From assembly GCA_902551695.1 (NCBI GenBank), contig CACDEI010000007.1:1-50749 (forward strand): DNA of 50,749 nt, in the 5' to 3' direction. The translations under genes were made by a program, and so were the position numbers. Below, in pieces: positions 1-7,750 of this stretch. How positions within the stretch are numbered: the first letter of the stretch is position 1; every line of letters begins with the position of its first letter. This DNA is from an uncultured Pseudomonadota bacterium (GTDB taxonomy: Bacteria > Pseudomonadota > Gammaproteobacteria > Ga0077536). The notes under the pieces are model-generated. The model saw only the letters and a list, made by a program, of their open reading frames with translations. It was not told where the DNA came from and made no database searches.

Positions 1-558
1 GCAGATGACAAGAGTAGAGAGTTGGCCTCACTTCCTAATGTTGAAATTGAGTGGCTGCCTTATACTCTTAAAATAGGAAAGTTTCTTGGAGAGGCGGAAC
101 TTAACAGCCGCGGTGAAGATATAAAAAAAACCCGAAATGATCATCAATGGCGAAGGGTGCGGTACTCTTATTTTGATTGCAGGAGAGAAGCTAAAAGAAG
201 AGGGATGACCATTCTTGGCCCCCAAAAGATTTTTGATAGTTCTTTAGCGCACATCGTTTATTTATGGTCAAGGAATAGTGCCAATGGCCAGAAACTTCAT
301 GAACAAATTTATGAACGATTTTGGCGCCGCGAATTGAACATCGAGGACTGTGAAAGTTTGACCTCATTAATGGGGGAAATCGGCGTAGAAGTGAAAGGTT
401 TCAAGGAATACTTAAAGAGAGAAGGAAGGGATTTGCATAATAAAATACAAGAGGACGCGGAGGCAAAGGGTGTGTTTGGCGTGCCGTCCTGGCTCGCGGA
501 CGGGGAGCTTTTTTGGGGGTTGGAGCGAATGGACCGAGTGAAGGAGTTGTTAGGATGA
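1..558 (+). CDS. DsbA-family / 2-hydroxychromene-2-carboxylate isomerase-like protein (5' end cut off)
   Basis: The frame is open from base 1, so the true start lies outside the window; 185 residues are visible, and the first in-frame alternative start, TTG at 22, is probably internal. The C-terminal pattern (GVPSWLADGELFWG followed by a short helix) is the cis-proline and substrate loop typical of the thioredoxin-like DsbA / HCCA-isomerase / GST-kappa family. The missing N-terminus would carry the active-site Cys or Ser, so the chemistry (disulfide oxidoreductase versus glutathione-dependent isomerase) cannot be decided here. The next gene starts within the stop codon (ATGA overlap at 555-558), so the two are probably translationally coupled. 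Family membership is fairly sure; the substrate is unknown. Confidence 0.75.
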   Translation, partial: ADDKSRELASLPNVEIEWLPYTLKIGKFLGEAELNSRGEDIKKTRNDHQWRRVRYSYFDCRREAKRRGMTILGPQKIFDSSLAHIVYLWSRNSANGQKLHEQIYERFWRRELNIEDCESLTSLMGEIGVEVKGFKEYLKREGRDLHNKIQEDAEAKGVFGVPSWLADGELFWGLERMDRVKELLG

Positions 559-1235
559 GGGCATTCGATGTATCAGGTCTCGATCCGAAGGATTGCGTGT
601 CTGTTACTCCAGAGATAAATTTTGAGGCTGAACAGGTTCAGAATTTTGCTCGCCAACATTGTAAGGGTGAAAGCGAAGTCGAAAAAAGTGTCTCTCTCTA
701 CTATGCTGTGCGCGATCTCATCAAGTATGACCCCTATGGTATCGACCTCTCGATAGATGGGTTAAAAGCTAGCAAAGCTATACAGATTGAGAGTGGCTGG
801 TGTGTCAGCAAAGCGATTCTCCTTGCAGCCTTGCTACGCTCGGAGGGTATACCAGCTGCACTAGGATTTGCTGATGTTAAGAATCACTTGTCCACACAAA
901 AACTACGAGAAGCGATGGGTACAGACATATTTATGTGGCACGGATATACATCCATTTGGTTAGATGGTGCTTGGGTAAAAGCGACTCCTGCTTTCAACAT
1001 AGAGCTTTGCGAAAAGTTTAGAATATTGCCTTTAGAGTTTAATGGTAGAGAAGATTCAATTTATCACCCGTACGATAAAGATGGTAGGGAACATATGGAG
1101 TACCTCAGATACCGTGGCGAGTATCGTTCTACTCCCTTAGAGGAAATGAGAATAGATTTTGAAAAGTATTACCCAAAGCTTGGAGCCCTCATAGAAGGAG
1201 CGGATTTTGCTAACGAAGCTGCTGACGAGAATTGA
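555..1235 (+). CDS. Transglutaminase-like domain protein
   Basis: The protein has 226 residues when started at ATG 555, which overlaps the upstream stop in an ATGA arrangement; an earlier in-frame TTG at 513 lies well inside the upstream gene and is less likely. A papain-like transglutaminase core is recognisable: Cys83 in GWCVSKA at the start of a helix, then His129 in MWHGYTS, then the strand WVKATPAFN. The usual third residue, Asp, is not obvious; Asn148 lies near that position. Bacterial proteins of this group are generally uncharacterised and may be cysteine proteases or amidases. There is no signal peptide, so it is probably cytoplasmic. The overlap suggests co-expression with the DsbA-like protein upstream. 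The domain call is good; no substrate can be proposed. Confidence 0.75.
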   Translation: MRAFDVSGLDPKDCVSVTPEINFEAEQVQNFARQHCKGESEVEKSVSLYYAVRDLIKYDPYGIDLSIDGLKASKAIQIESGWCVSKAILLAALLRSEGIPAALGFADVKNHLSTQKLREAMGTDIFMWHGYTSIWLDGAWVKATPAFNIELCEKFRILPLEFNGREDSIYHPYDKDGREHMEYLRYRGEYRSTPLEEMRIDFEKYYPKLGALIEGADFANEAADEN

Positions 1236-1260
1236 TACTAGTAGTTGGTAAAAATATATT

Positions 1261-2004
1261 TTGGACGCAAGTAAAATATTTGAAGGTTCCGACCGAAAAG
1301 TGGTTTGTCTAGTGGGTGCAGGCGGTAAGAAGACTACTATGTATGCTCTTTCACAAAGCCTACAGGGAACAGTTGCCTTGTCTTCAACGACTCATATGTA
1401 TCACTATGATTCCAAATATGTGAACAGGTTGATTTCCGTAAAAAATCAGGACTATCTTGCGTTTGAAAAGGAGATTGGCAAAGTGCACGCTTTTTTTGGA
1501 GAAAAAATCCACAAAGAAAGAGTGTCTGGTTTGAATGAAGAAGTGCTAAGAAATATTTGGAATTCGGGTAATTATGACACCATGATAATAAAAGCAGATG
1601 GGGCCAGAGCGCGACTTATCAAAGCGCCGGGGGTGGAGGAGCCGCTCATTCCATCATTTGCCGATTACGTCATTCCCATCTTTTCTATTAAGGTTGTGGG
1701 GAGGAAATTAGATTCTTCGATAGCCCACAGAATTGATCAACTGTCTCAAGTTATGAAAATAGAGCCGGGAGAGGTCATTCAGGATAAACATGTGATAAGT
1801 CTTATGACATCTGAGGCTGGTTTCTTAAAGCATGCAGAGGGAAAGCAAATTATACCAATTATCAATATGGTTGATTCAGAAGCAGACGAACAAGTGGCCC
1901 TTCGCATCGCAGAAAAGGCATTAGCTCTAACAGACAGATTTCACTCGATCATACTCGGAGCTATGAATAAAGGATTAATCAAAAAAGTGATTTTAAGGAA
2001 ATGA
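1261..2004 (+). CDS. yqeC: YqeC-family P-loop protein (putative selenium-dependent hydroxylase accessory protein)
   Basis: The protein has 247 residues from TTG 1261. An in-frame TAA at 1249-1251 rules out a longer form with a common start, although no good Shine-Dalgarno sequence precedes it. Near the N-terminus VCLVGAGGKKTTM is a Walker A-like nucleotide-binding loop, followed by the SSTTHMY motif and later KADGARARLIKAP, the signature pattern of the YqeC family. In the family's best-known context YqeC helps mature selenium-dependent molybdenum hydroxylases, but here no molybdenum hydroxylase, selenophosphate synthase or MocA/MobA-like gene is adjacent. The gene converges on the aminotransferase with a single base between the two stop codons. 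The family assignment is good; its biochemical role is not established. Confidence 0.75.
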   Translation: MDASKIFEGSDRKVVCLVGAGGKKTTMYALSQSLQGTVALSSTTHMYHYDSKYVNRLISVKNQDYLAFEKEIGKVHAFFGEKIHKERVSGLNEEVLRNIWNSGNYDTMIIKADGARARLIKAPGVEEPLIPSFADYVIPIFSIKVVGRKLDSSIAHRIDQLSQVMKIEPGEVIQDKHVISLMTSEAGFLKHAEGKQIIPIINMVDSEADEQVALRIAEKALALTDRFHSIILGAMNKGLIKKVILRK

Positions 2005-2005
2005 C

Positions 2006-3199
2006 CTAGCTCTTTATAACCCGGGCTAACGATTCAATAAAATGCTCCAGATTCGAGTCGTTAATGCCCGCAACGTTTATACGGCTAGAGTCAACCATAT
2101 AAACGCCAAAGTCTTTTTTTAATTCATTAATTTCTGTTTCATTGATTCCAAGAAAAGAGAACATCCCTCTTTGTTTTTTAATAAAGGTGAAGTCTTGATC
2201 AGTTTCTTTCGAGAGATGATTTGATAGGGACTCGCGAAGATTATTTATCCTGTTCCTCATTGCAGATAGTTCAGTATCCCAACTTTTATAAAGAGTCGTA
2301 TCTCCTAGTATCAGCTCTACAATGGCCGCTCCATGAGCCGGGGGCATTGAGTAAATTCCTCTCACGGTTGAACCTAGCTGGGCTTGGGTGATTTGGGCGG
2401 TTTGAGCATTCTCGGCGATGATTTGAAGAGCACCTACACGTTCCCTATAGAGACCAAAGTTTTTTGAATATGATGTGGCTATTATCATTTCGGAGGTTTG
2501 CGCAGCTAAAAATCGTAAGCCGGCAGCGTCTTCGGCAAGGCCCAATCCAAGTCCTTGATAGGCCAAGTCTACGAATGGGATAAAGCCTTGCTTTTCAGCA
2601 AGGTCCGCGATCTCTTTCCAATCTTCCAACCCTAAGTCAACCCCACAAGGGTTGTGGCAACATCCGTGTAACAAGACAATATCGTTAGCAGGAACCTTCT
2701 GGAGTACATCTAGCATTTCCTTTCTACGCAGGCTTTGATTCTTAGGAGAATAGTAAGGATATTCGCGTATTTTTAGCCCGGTATTGCCGAGCAATGGTAT
2801 ATGATTAGCCCAAGTGGGTTCGCTAACCCAAATCGTACACGTGGGGTTAGTGCGCTTTATCAATTCCGCGCCCACCCTAAGGGCACCACAACCGCCCGGA
2901 GTTTGTACGCTCGCAAGCCGATTATCTTTGATGGCTGGATGGTCTTCGCCTAATGTCAGTTCTCTAGTTAACAGATTGAATGACTCTGAACCCGCCGGGC
3001 CGATGTATGCTTTCGTAATTTCTGTTTCGATACGTTTTCTTTCGGCTTCCGCGACGCTTTTCATAATAGGCGTATTACCCTTTTGGTCTCGATAAATGCC
3101 TACGCCGAGGTCGATTTTTTGTTCGCGAGGGTCGTTGCGAAATTCTGCCATCAGTCCGAGAATCGGATCGGCATTAAGGGCTTTTAAGGTCTCAAACAT
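2006..3199 (-). CDS. Aspartate/aromatic amino acid aminotransferase (class I, PLP-dependent)
   Basis: This 397-residue protein matches the usual length of AspC/TyrB enzymes, which exchange an amino group between aspartate or aromatic amino acids and 2-oxoglutarate using pyridoxal phosphate. The opening (MFETLKALNADPILGL), the segment IDLGVGIYRD and the PLP-lysine segment SYSKNFGLYRERVG are typical of this subfamily; the lysine of SKNFG should form the Schiff base. HGCCHNPCG supplies the conserved asparagine that contacts the cofactor. The start at ATG 3199 gives the canonical N-terminus. The gene is transcribed divergently from dnaE2 across 180 bases that hold a strong hairpin and an SOS promoter. 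Sequence alone does not separate aspartate from aromatic preference, so no symbol is given. Confidence 0.92.
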   Translation of the reverse strand: MFETLKALNADPILGLMAEFRNDPREQKIDLGVGIYRDQKGNTPIMKSVAEAERKRIETEITKAYIGPAGSESFNLLTRELTLGEDHPAIKDNRLASVQTPGGCGALRVGAELIKRTNPTCTIWVSEPTWANHIPLLGNTGLKIREYPYYSPKNQSLRRKEMLDVLQKVPANDIVLLHGCCHNPCGVDLGLEDWKEIADLAEKQGFIPFVDLAYQGLGLGLAEDAAGLRFLAAQTSEMIIATSYSKNFGLYRERVGALQIIAENAQTAQITQAQLGSTVRGIYSMPPAHGAAIVELILGDTTLYKSWDTELSAMRNRINNLRESLSNHLSKETDQDFTFIKKQRGMFSFLGINETEINELKKDFGVYMVDSSRINVAGINDSNLEHFIESLARVIKS

Positions 3200-3221
3200 T
3201 TCTGATACTTTTTAATTAACA

Positions 3222-3248
3222 CGGATAGATTGTAAACGAATCTGTCCG
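3222..3248. repeat. Inverted repeat (10-bp stem, 7-base loop) upstream of the aminotransferase gene
   Basis: The arms are 3222-3231 and 3239-3248, pairing CGGATAGATT with AATCTGTCCG. Nine positions are Watson-Crick and one is a G-T wobble, around a 7-base loop. It lies 23 bases upstream of the aminotransferase start and about 90 bases from the dnaE2 promoter. It is not followed by a T-run on either strand, so it looks more like an operator or 5'-UTR hairpin than a terminator. Function is unknown. Confidence 0.5.
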
Positions 3249-3313
3249 ATAGTGATATTAGGTAGGGTACATCGGTTCAAATAAAAATGAGGGATTGAAG
3301 GTTCGGAAGGTAG

Positions 3314-3357
3314 TTGTCTCAGTTTGAAAATACAATATACTGTATAAATAAACAGTA
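3314..3357 (+). promoter_or_regulatory. LexA-repressed (SOS) promoter of dnaE2
   Basis: A near-ideal LexA box, CTGT-ATAAATAA-ACAG (3340-3355, within the 20-base palindromic core 3338-3357), matches the gammaproteobacterial CTGT-N8-ACAG consensus. A sigma70-like promoter overlaps it: -35 TTGTCT at 3314-3319, a 16-base spacer, and -10 TATACT at 3336-3341. LexA bound here would cover the -10 element and the expected transcription start. This is direct sequence evidence for DNA-damage induction of the polymerase downstream. Confidence 0.85.
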
Positions 3358-3379
3358 TTTTATTTGAGAGGTTTTTAGT

Positions 3380-6300
3380 GTGCTTTATGCTGAGCTCAAT
3401 AGTCTGAGCAATTTTTCATTCCTAAAAGCGGCATCCCATCCAGAGGAACTAATTCAAGCCGCTGCATTAAATAACTACTATGCAATCGCTCTTACTGACG
3501 AGTGCAGTTTTAGCGGACTTATTCGTGCCTACGAAGAAGCAAAAAAACATCAAATTAAACTTATAGCAGGGACATTAATCACTGTTGATGAAGGAAGTAC
3601 TTTAATTTTGTTAGCCAATAATTTGAGAGCATATCAGGAGATTTCTAAATTAATTACCTTGGGTAGAAGGCGCGGATTGAAAGGTGGCTACTCGCTTTTT
3701 TTAGAGGATTTAGGCGTTCTGCAAGAATCCTTGGTAATTCTAAAAGCAACAGCTTTTGAAATTGATAAAACGAATCTATGTTGGTTTAAGGATAAATTTA
3801 AAAATCGCTTCTGGTTAGGATTTGGAAACTTTTATGAAGCATCCGATCAAGATTTATTGAATAAGTTATGTGTTGCGGCAGATAATTTCAACATTCCCAT
3901 AACAGCAATCGGCGATGTTCGGATGCACACATATTCTCGAAGATTTTTGTTGGATACAGTGACTGCGATTAGACTTAAAACCAAAGTAGATGCGATTGGA
4001 AATAGGAAATTCAGCAATGCTGAACGTTATTTAAGGCCTTTAAGTAGGCTTAAAGTACTGTACACACGAGAAATGCTCGCTGAAACGATAAAAATTGCTG
4101 ACAGATGTAATTTTGCTATTGAAGAGATTCGTTGTGAGTACTCCTTAAAGATGATTCCTGAAAATCACAGCGCAGCATCTTATTTGCGAGAGCTTACTGA
4201 GAAGGGAATGAAAAAACGCTGGCCATCCGGTGTTCCGGAAAAGGTAGAAAAATTGATAGACCATGAATTAAGCCTCATTAGTGAGTTAAATTATGAAGGC
4301 TTTTTTCTGACTGTCGAAAATATTGTGTCTTTCGCTAAATCAAAAAACATACTTTGCCAGGGTAGGGGATCCGCAGCTAATTCCGCCGTTTGTTATTGTT
4401 TGGGGATTACCGAAGTAGATCCATCTAAAATGGATATGCTTTTTGAAAGATTCATCTCTAAAGAACGCGATGAACCACCGGATATAGATGTCGACTTTGA
4501 GCATGAAAGGCGAGAGGAAGTCATTCAATATGTTTATTCCTATTATGGTCGCAAGTGTGCCGCATTAGCGGCGACTGTTATTAGATATAAAACAAAAAGT
4601 GCTGTAAGAGATGTTGGCAAAGCCTTTGGCTATGCAACGCACGAGATTAAGATGCTACTTAAAAATGAGAAGGAAATTAAATCGGACATTTCCGAAAAAC
4701 CATTAAAGCCGATAGATATAACCCGTACCAAATTTTCAAGAATTGACATGTTCCATTTGATGGTTAGGGAGATAACTGGTTTTCCTCGACATCTTTCTCA
4801 GCATGTTGGAGGGTTCCTGATTTCTGATGGTGCGATTTCAAATATGGTTCCAATAGAAAATGCCTCTATGGTTGGGCGAACGGTTATCCAATGGGATAAG
4901 AACGATTTGGAGGTGCTTGGAATATTAAAATTTGATTGTTTGGCGTTAGGTATGCTTACAGCTATTAGAAAAAGCTTTGATTTATTAGAAGAATTTGAGG
5001 GTAAAAAATATATAATTTCAGATGTCCCGCCAGAGGATAAAGAAACTTATTCTATGATCCAAAAGGCTGATACTTTAGGAGTTTTTCAAATAGAATCCAG
5101 AGCGCAAATGGCTATGTTGCCTAGATTAAAGCCAGCGTGTTTTTATGATTTAGTAATTGAAATTGCAATTATCAGACCGGGACCTATACAAGGAGACATG
5201 GTTCATCCGTATCTGAGGAGACGCAAAGGAGAGGAAGAGGTTTCTTATCCAAATGAGGAGGTAAAGAGAGTTCTGAAAAGAACATTAGGTATTCCGCTTT
5301 TTCAAGAACAAGTAATAAAGTTAGCAGTTGTCGCGGCAGGGTTCTCGCCTGGAGAGGCAGAAGTATTGCGCCGCTCGATTACATCATGGAACCAAGATAA
5401 TGTAATAGAGAATTTTAGTACAAAGCTGATCGACGGGATGATTGGAAAAGGCTATGAGAAGGATTTTGCAGAAGGTGTTTTTAACCAAATAAAGGGTTTT
5501 GGAGAATATGGATTTCCGGAGTCTCATGCCGCTAGTTTTGCCTTGCTGGCTTATATCTCTTGCTGGCTCAAGTGTCATAAGCAAGCAGCATTTACAGTGG
5601 CATTGTTGAATAGCCAACCAATGGGGTTTTACTCTCCTTCTCAATTAATAAGAGATGCTATAGCTCATAATGTAGAGGTTCGCCCTTTCGACATTACAAA
5701 AAGTGATTGGGATTCAAAATTGGAAGCGACCACAGAAGGTCAAGCAGCTATTCGTTTGGGGTTGCGTTTAATAAAAGGCGTAGAAAAAAAATACGTTAAG
5801 CAAATAGTTAAGGCAAGAAGTAAAAAACAATTTAAAAACATGCGTGAATTTAAGGGGCTTCCGTTCAATAGTGCAGATAGGGTAAGTACTTTAGCTTACG
5901 CTGGAGCATTTAATAATTTGGTTACTGGCAATCGATTTCATGCTGTTTGGGAGGCTATATTGCCTAGTAAGGGAATTATGTTTGATGGAGATATGAACGG
6001 AGAAGACGCAATTCCGATGCTACGTCCTCCAACTGAATCCGAAGGCGTATTAATAGACTATAAGACTTCTGGTTTTAGCTTAGGAAGTCATCCAGTTAAG
6101 TTCGTTAGAGACAGGCTTTCGTCCAAGTCTTATAAAACTGCCCGTCAGTTGAAAAAAGTGTCTAATGGTTCAATTGTTGAAGTGGTTGGCTTAGTGATTA
6201 GTCGCCAACGCCCTCAAACTGCAGCAGGAATTATATTCGTGACGCTAGAAGATGAATCCGGTTTAGTTAATTTGATTGTTTGGCCTAGCGTGACTGATGT

Positions 6301-6451
6301 TTTTGAAGGTGTTTTAAATAATGCAAAAATTTTGTCAGTTATAGGAAAAGTTCAAAAAGAAGGGATTGTTGTTAATCTTATCGCACAAAAATTGTTCGAT
6401 TATACAGCTGAAATTGGAGAACTTGATGCCTCTTCCCGAGATTTCAAGTGA
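3380..6451 (+). CDS. dnaE2: Error-prone DNA polymerase III alpha subunit DnaE2 (ImuC)
   Basis: The protein has 1023 residues from GTG 3380, preceded by GAGAGG at 3366-3371; the size is usual for DnaE2. The N-terminal PHP domain opens with YAELNSLSNFSFL, the DnaE2 signature, but with Asn7 where a His is usual. The polymerase core has PPDIDVDFEHERREE, giving Asp370 and Asp372, and FDCLALGML, giving Asp519, which together form the presumed catalytic triad. LGVFQIESRAQM and the C-terminal OB-fold region (IVEVVGLVISRQRP onward) are also typical. Family members perform damage-induced translesion synthesis, usually together with ImuA and ImuB, neither of which is adjacent here. The LexA box upstream supports SOS control. 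The coding sequence looks more A+T-rich than the following serC-serA genes. Identification is firm. Confidence 0.95.
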   Translation: MLYAELNSLSNFSFLKAASHPEELIQAAALNNYYAIALTDECSFSGLIRAYEEAKKHQIKLIAGTLITVDEGSTLILLANNLRAYQEISKLITLGRRRGLKGGYSLFLEDLGVLQESLVILKATAFEIDKTNLCWFKDKFKNRFWLGFGNFYEASDQDLLNKLCVAADNFNIPITAIGDVRMHTYSRRFLLDTVTAIRLKTKVDAIGNRKFSNAERYLRPLSRLKVLYTREMLAETIKIADRCNFAIEEIRCEYSLKMIPENHSAASYLRELTEKGMKKRWPSGVPEKVEKLIDHELSLISELNYEGFFLTVENIVSFAKSKNILCQGRGSAANSAVCYCLGITEVDPSKMDMLFERFISKERDEPPDIDVDFEHERREEVIQYVYSYYGRKCAALAATVIRYKTKSAVRDVGKAFGYATHEIKMLLKNEKEIKSDISEKPLKPIDITRTKFSRIDMFHLMVREITGFPRHLSQHVGGFLISDGAISNMVPIENASMVGRTVIQWDKNDLEVLGILKFDCLALGMLTAIRKSFDLLEEFEGKKYIISDVPPEDKETYSMIQKADTLGVFQIESRAQMAMLPRLKPACFYDLVIEIAIIRPGPIQGDMVHPYLRRRKGEEEVSYPNEEVKRVLKRTLGIPLFQEQVIKLAVVAAGFSPGEAEVLRRSITSWNQDNVIENFSTKLIDGMIGKGYEKDFAEGVFNQIKGFGEYGFPESHAASFALLAYISCWLKCHKQAAFTVALLNSQPMGFYSPSQLIRDAIAHNVEVRPFDITKSDWDSKLEATTEGQAAIRLGLRLIKGVEKKYVKQIVKARSKKQFKNMREFKGLPFNSADRVSTLAYAGAFNNLVTGNRFHAVWEAILPSKGIMFDGDMNGEDAIPMLRPPTESEGVLIDYKTSGFSLGSHPVKFVRDRLSSKSYKTARQLKKVSNGSIVEVVGLVISRQRPQTAAGIIFVTLEDESGLVNLIVWPSVTDVFEGVLNNAKILSVIGKVQKEGIVVNLIAQKLFDYTAEIGELDASSRDFK

Positions 6452-6476
6452 AGTTACGAGAACCTGAATAAAGGAC

Positions 6477-6506
6477 TTTGCAATACTTTCCTCATGGACG
6501 TAAAAT
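6477..6506 (+). promoter_or_regulatory. Possible sigma70 promoter for serC-serA
   Basis: TTTGCA at 6477-6482 and TAAAAT at 6501-6506 are separated by 18 bases, in the gap between the dnaE2 stop (6451) and the serC start (6548). The match is 4 of 6 at -35 and 5 of 6 at -10. It is plausible by position but not proven. Confidence 0.4.
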
Positions 6507-6547
6507 AAGCATCTTTGTTGCACTGCGATACCCTCGAAAGGTTCTCA

Positions 6548-7711
6548 ATGAATACTAAGCCTAAAAATAAGCCGGTTAACCCGTCCTTTTCCTCTGGGCC
6601 TTGCCCTAAATATCCTGGCTGGAATGTGACTGATTTGCAAAGCGCCCTTGTGGGACGTTCTCATCGTTCTGTCGCAGGAAAAGAGAAGCTACGTTACGCT
6701 ATAGAGCTCACAAAAAAGATTCTGCAAATACCCGATGAATATCTTGTGGGGATCGTGCCTGCTTCAGATACAGGAGCGGTAGAAATGGCCTTGTGGAACC
6801 TTCTCGGTTCGAGGCCAGTGGAAGTCCTAGCTTGGGAAAGTTTCGGTAGCGAGTGGGTGCAAGATGTGGTCAGCGCTCTTAAGATAGAAAATGCTCGCAC
6901 CACAATAGCTGACTATGGAAAATTGCCGGCATTGGACGATATTTGCTTTGAGTCTGACCTAGTGTTCGTTTGGAATGGTACTACTTCCGGCGTCAGATTG
7001 CCGGATGGCGATTGGATCTCGTCGGAGCGCACTGGCCTTACTATATGTGATGCTACTTCTGCCGCTTTTGCTATGCGATTGCCCTGGGAAAAGCTTGATG
7101 TGACCACTTTTTCTTGGCAGAAAGTTCTGGGTGGTGAGGCTGCCCACGGCGTGTTAGTAATGTCTCCTCGTGCTATCGATCGATTGGAAAATTACGAACC
7201 ACCATGGCCTTTACCGAAGATTTTTCGGCTTAGTAAATCGGGTGAAGTCAATAAATCTTTGTTCGAGGGGGCGACTATTAACACTCCATCGCTTCTTTGT
7301 GTGGAGGATTATTTGATGGCATTGGAGTGGGCAGAGCAAATTGGTGGTTTGAAGGCTTTGTGCGCGCGAGCGGATAATAACTTGGAAGTTGTTGCAACTT
7401 GGGTTGAATCAACCTCTTGGATTGACTTTTTGGCCGAAAGATTGGAATGTCGCTCTAATACTTCGATATGTCTAAAAATAACTGCGGATTGGTTTTCCGA
7501 TGAATCACCTGATCGGCAGAGAGAAATCACTAAATATATGGTTGGTTTGTTGGAGGAAGAGCGTGTGGCTTTAGATATTGAATCATACAGAAGCGCTCCT
7601 TCCGGGTTGAGAATTTGGGGCGGTGCTACAGTGGAATCTGAAGATATTCAGCTTTTACTACCTTGGCTGGAATGGGCGTATTTAGAGGCTCGGAATAGGT
7701 TTTCCGGGTGA
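6548..7711 (+). CDS. serC: Phosphoserine aminotransferase
   Basis: The protein has 387 residues from ATG 6548, with GAAAGG at 6536-6541 as the ribosome-binding site; a longer TTG start at 6515 lacks one. The enzyme converts 3-phosphohydroxypyruvate and glutamate to phosphoserine and 2-oxoglutarate with PLP. SSGPCPKYPGW at the N-terminus, LVGRSHRS, and the PLP-lysine segment TFSWQKVLGGEAAHG place it in the PSAT subfamily common in alphaproteobacteria and archaea rather than the E. coli SerC form. The gene sits 39 bases upstream of serA, which makes its substrate, so the pair is almost certainly an operon. The function is secure from sequence plus context. Confidence 0.92.
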   Translation: MNTKPKNKPVNPSFSSGPCPKYPGWNVTDLQSALVGRSHRSVAGKEKLRYAIELTKKILQIPDEYLVGIVPASDTGAVEMALWNLLGSRPVEVLAWESFGSEWVQDVVSALKIENARTTIADYGKLPALDDICFESDLVFVWNGTTSGVRLPDGDWISSERTGLTICDATSAAFAMRLPWEKLDVTTFSWQKVLGGEAAHGVLVMSPRAIDRLENYEPPWPLPKIFRLSKSGEVNKSLFEGATINTPSLLCVEDYLMALEWAEQIGGLKALCARADNNLEVVATWVESTSWIDFLAERLECRSNTSICLKITADWFSDESPDRQREITKYMVGLLEEERVALDIESYRSAPSGLRIWGGATVESEDIQLLLPWLEWAYLEARNRFSG

Positions 7712-7750
7712 AAATTAGTATGTTAGTAATTTATAGGATTGTTAAGTCAA

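Noticed and set aside
1261-2004. A selenoprotein or SECIS element linked to yqeC
   Set aside because: No in-frame TGA recoding, selenocysteine gene or hairpin of that type was seen near the gene.
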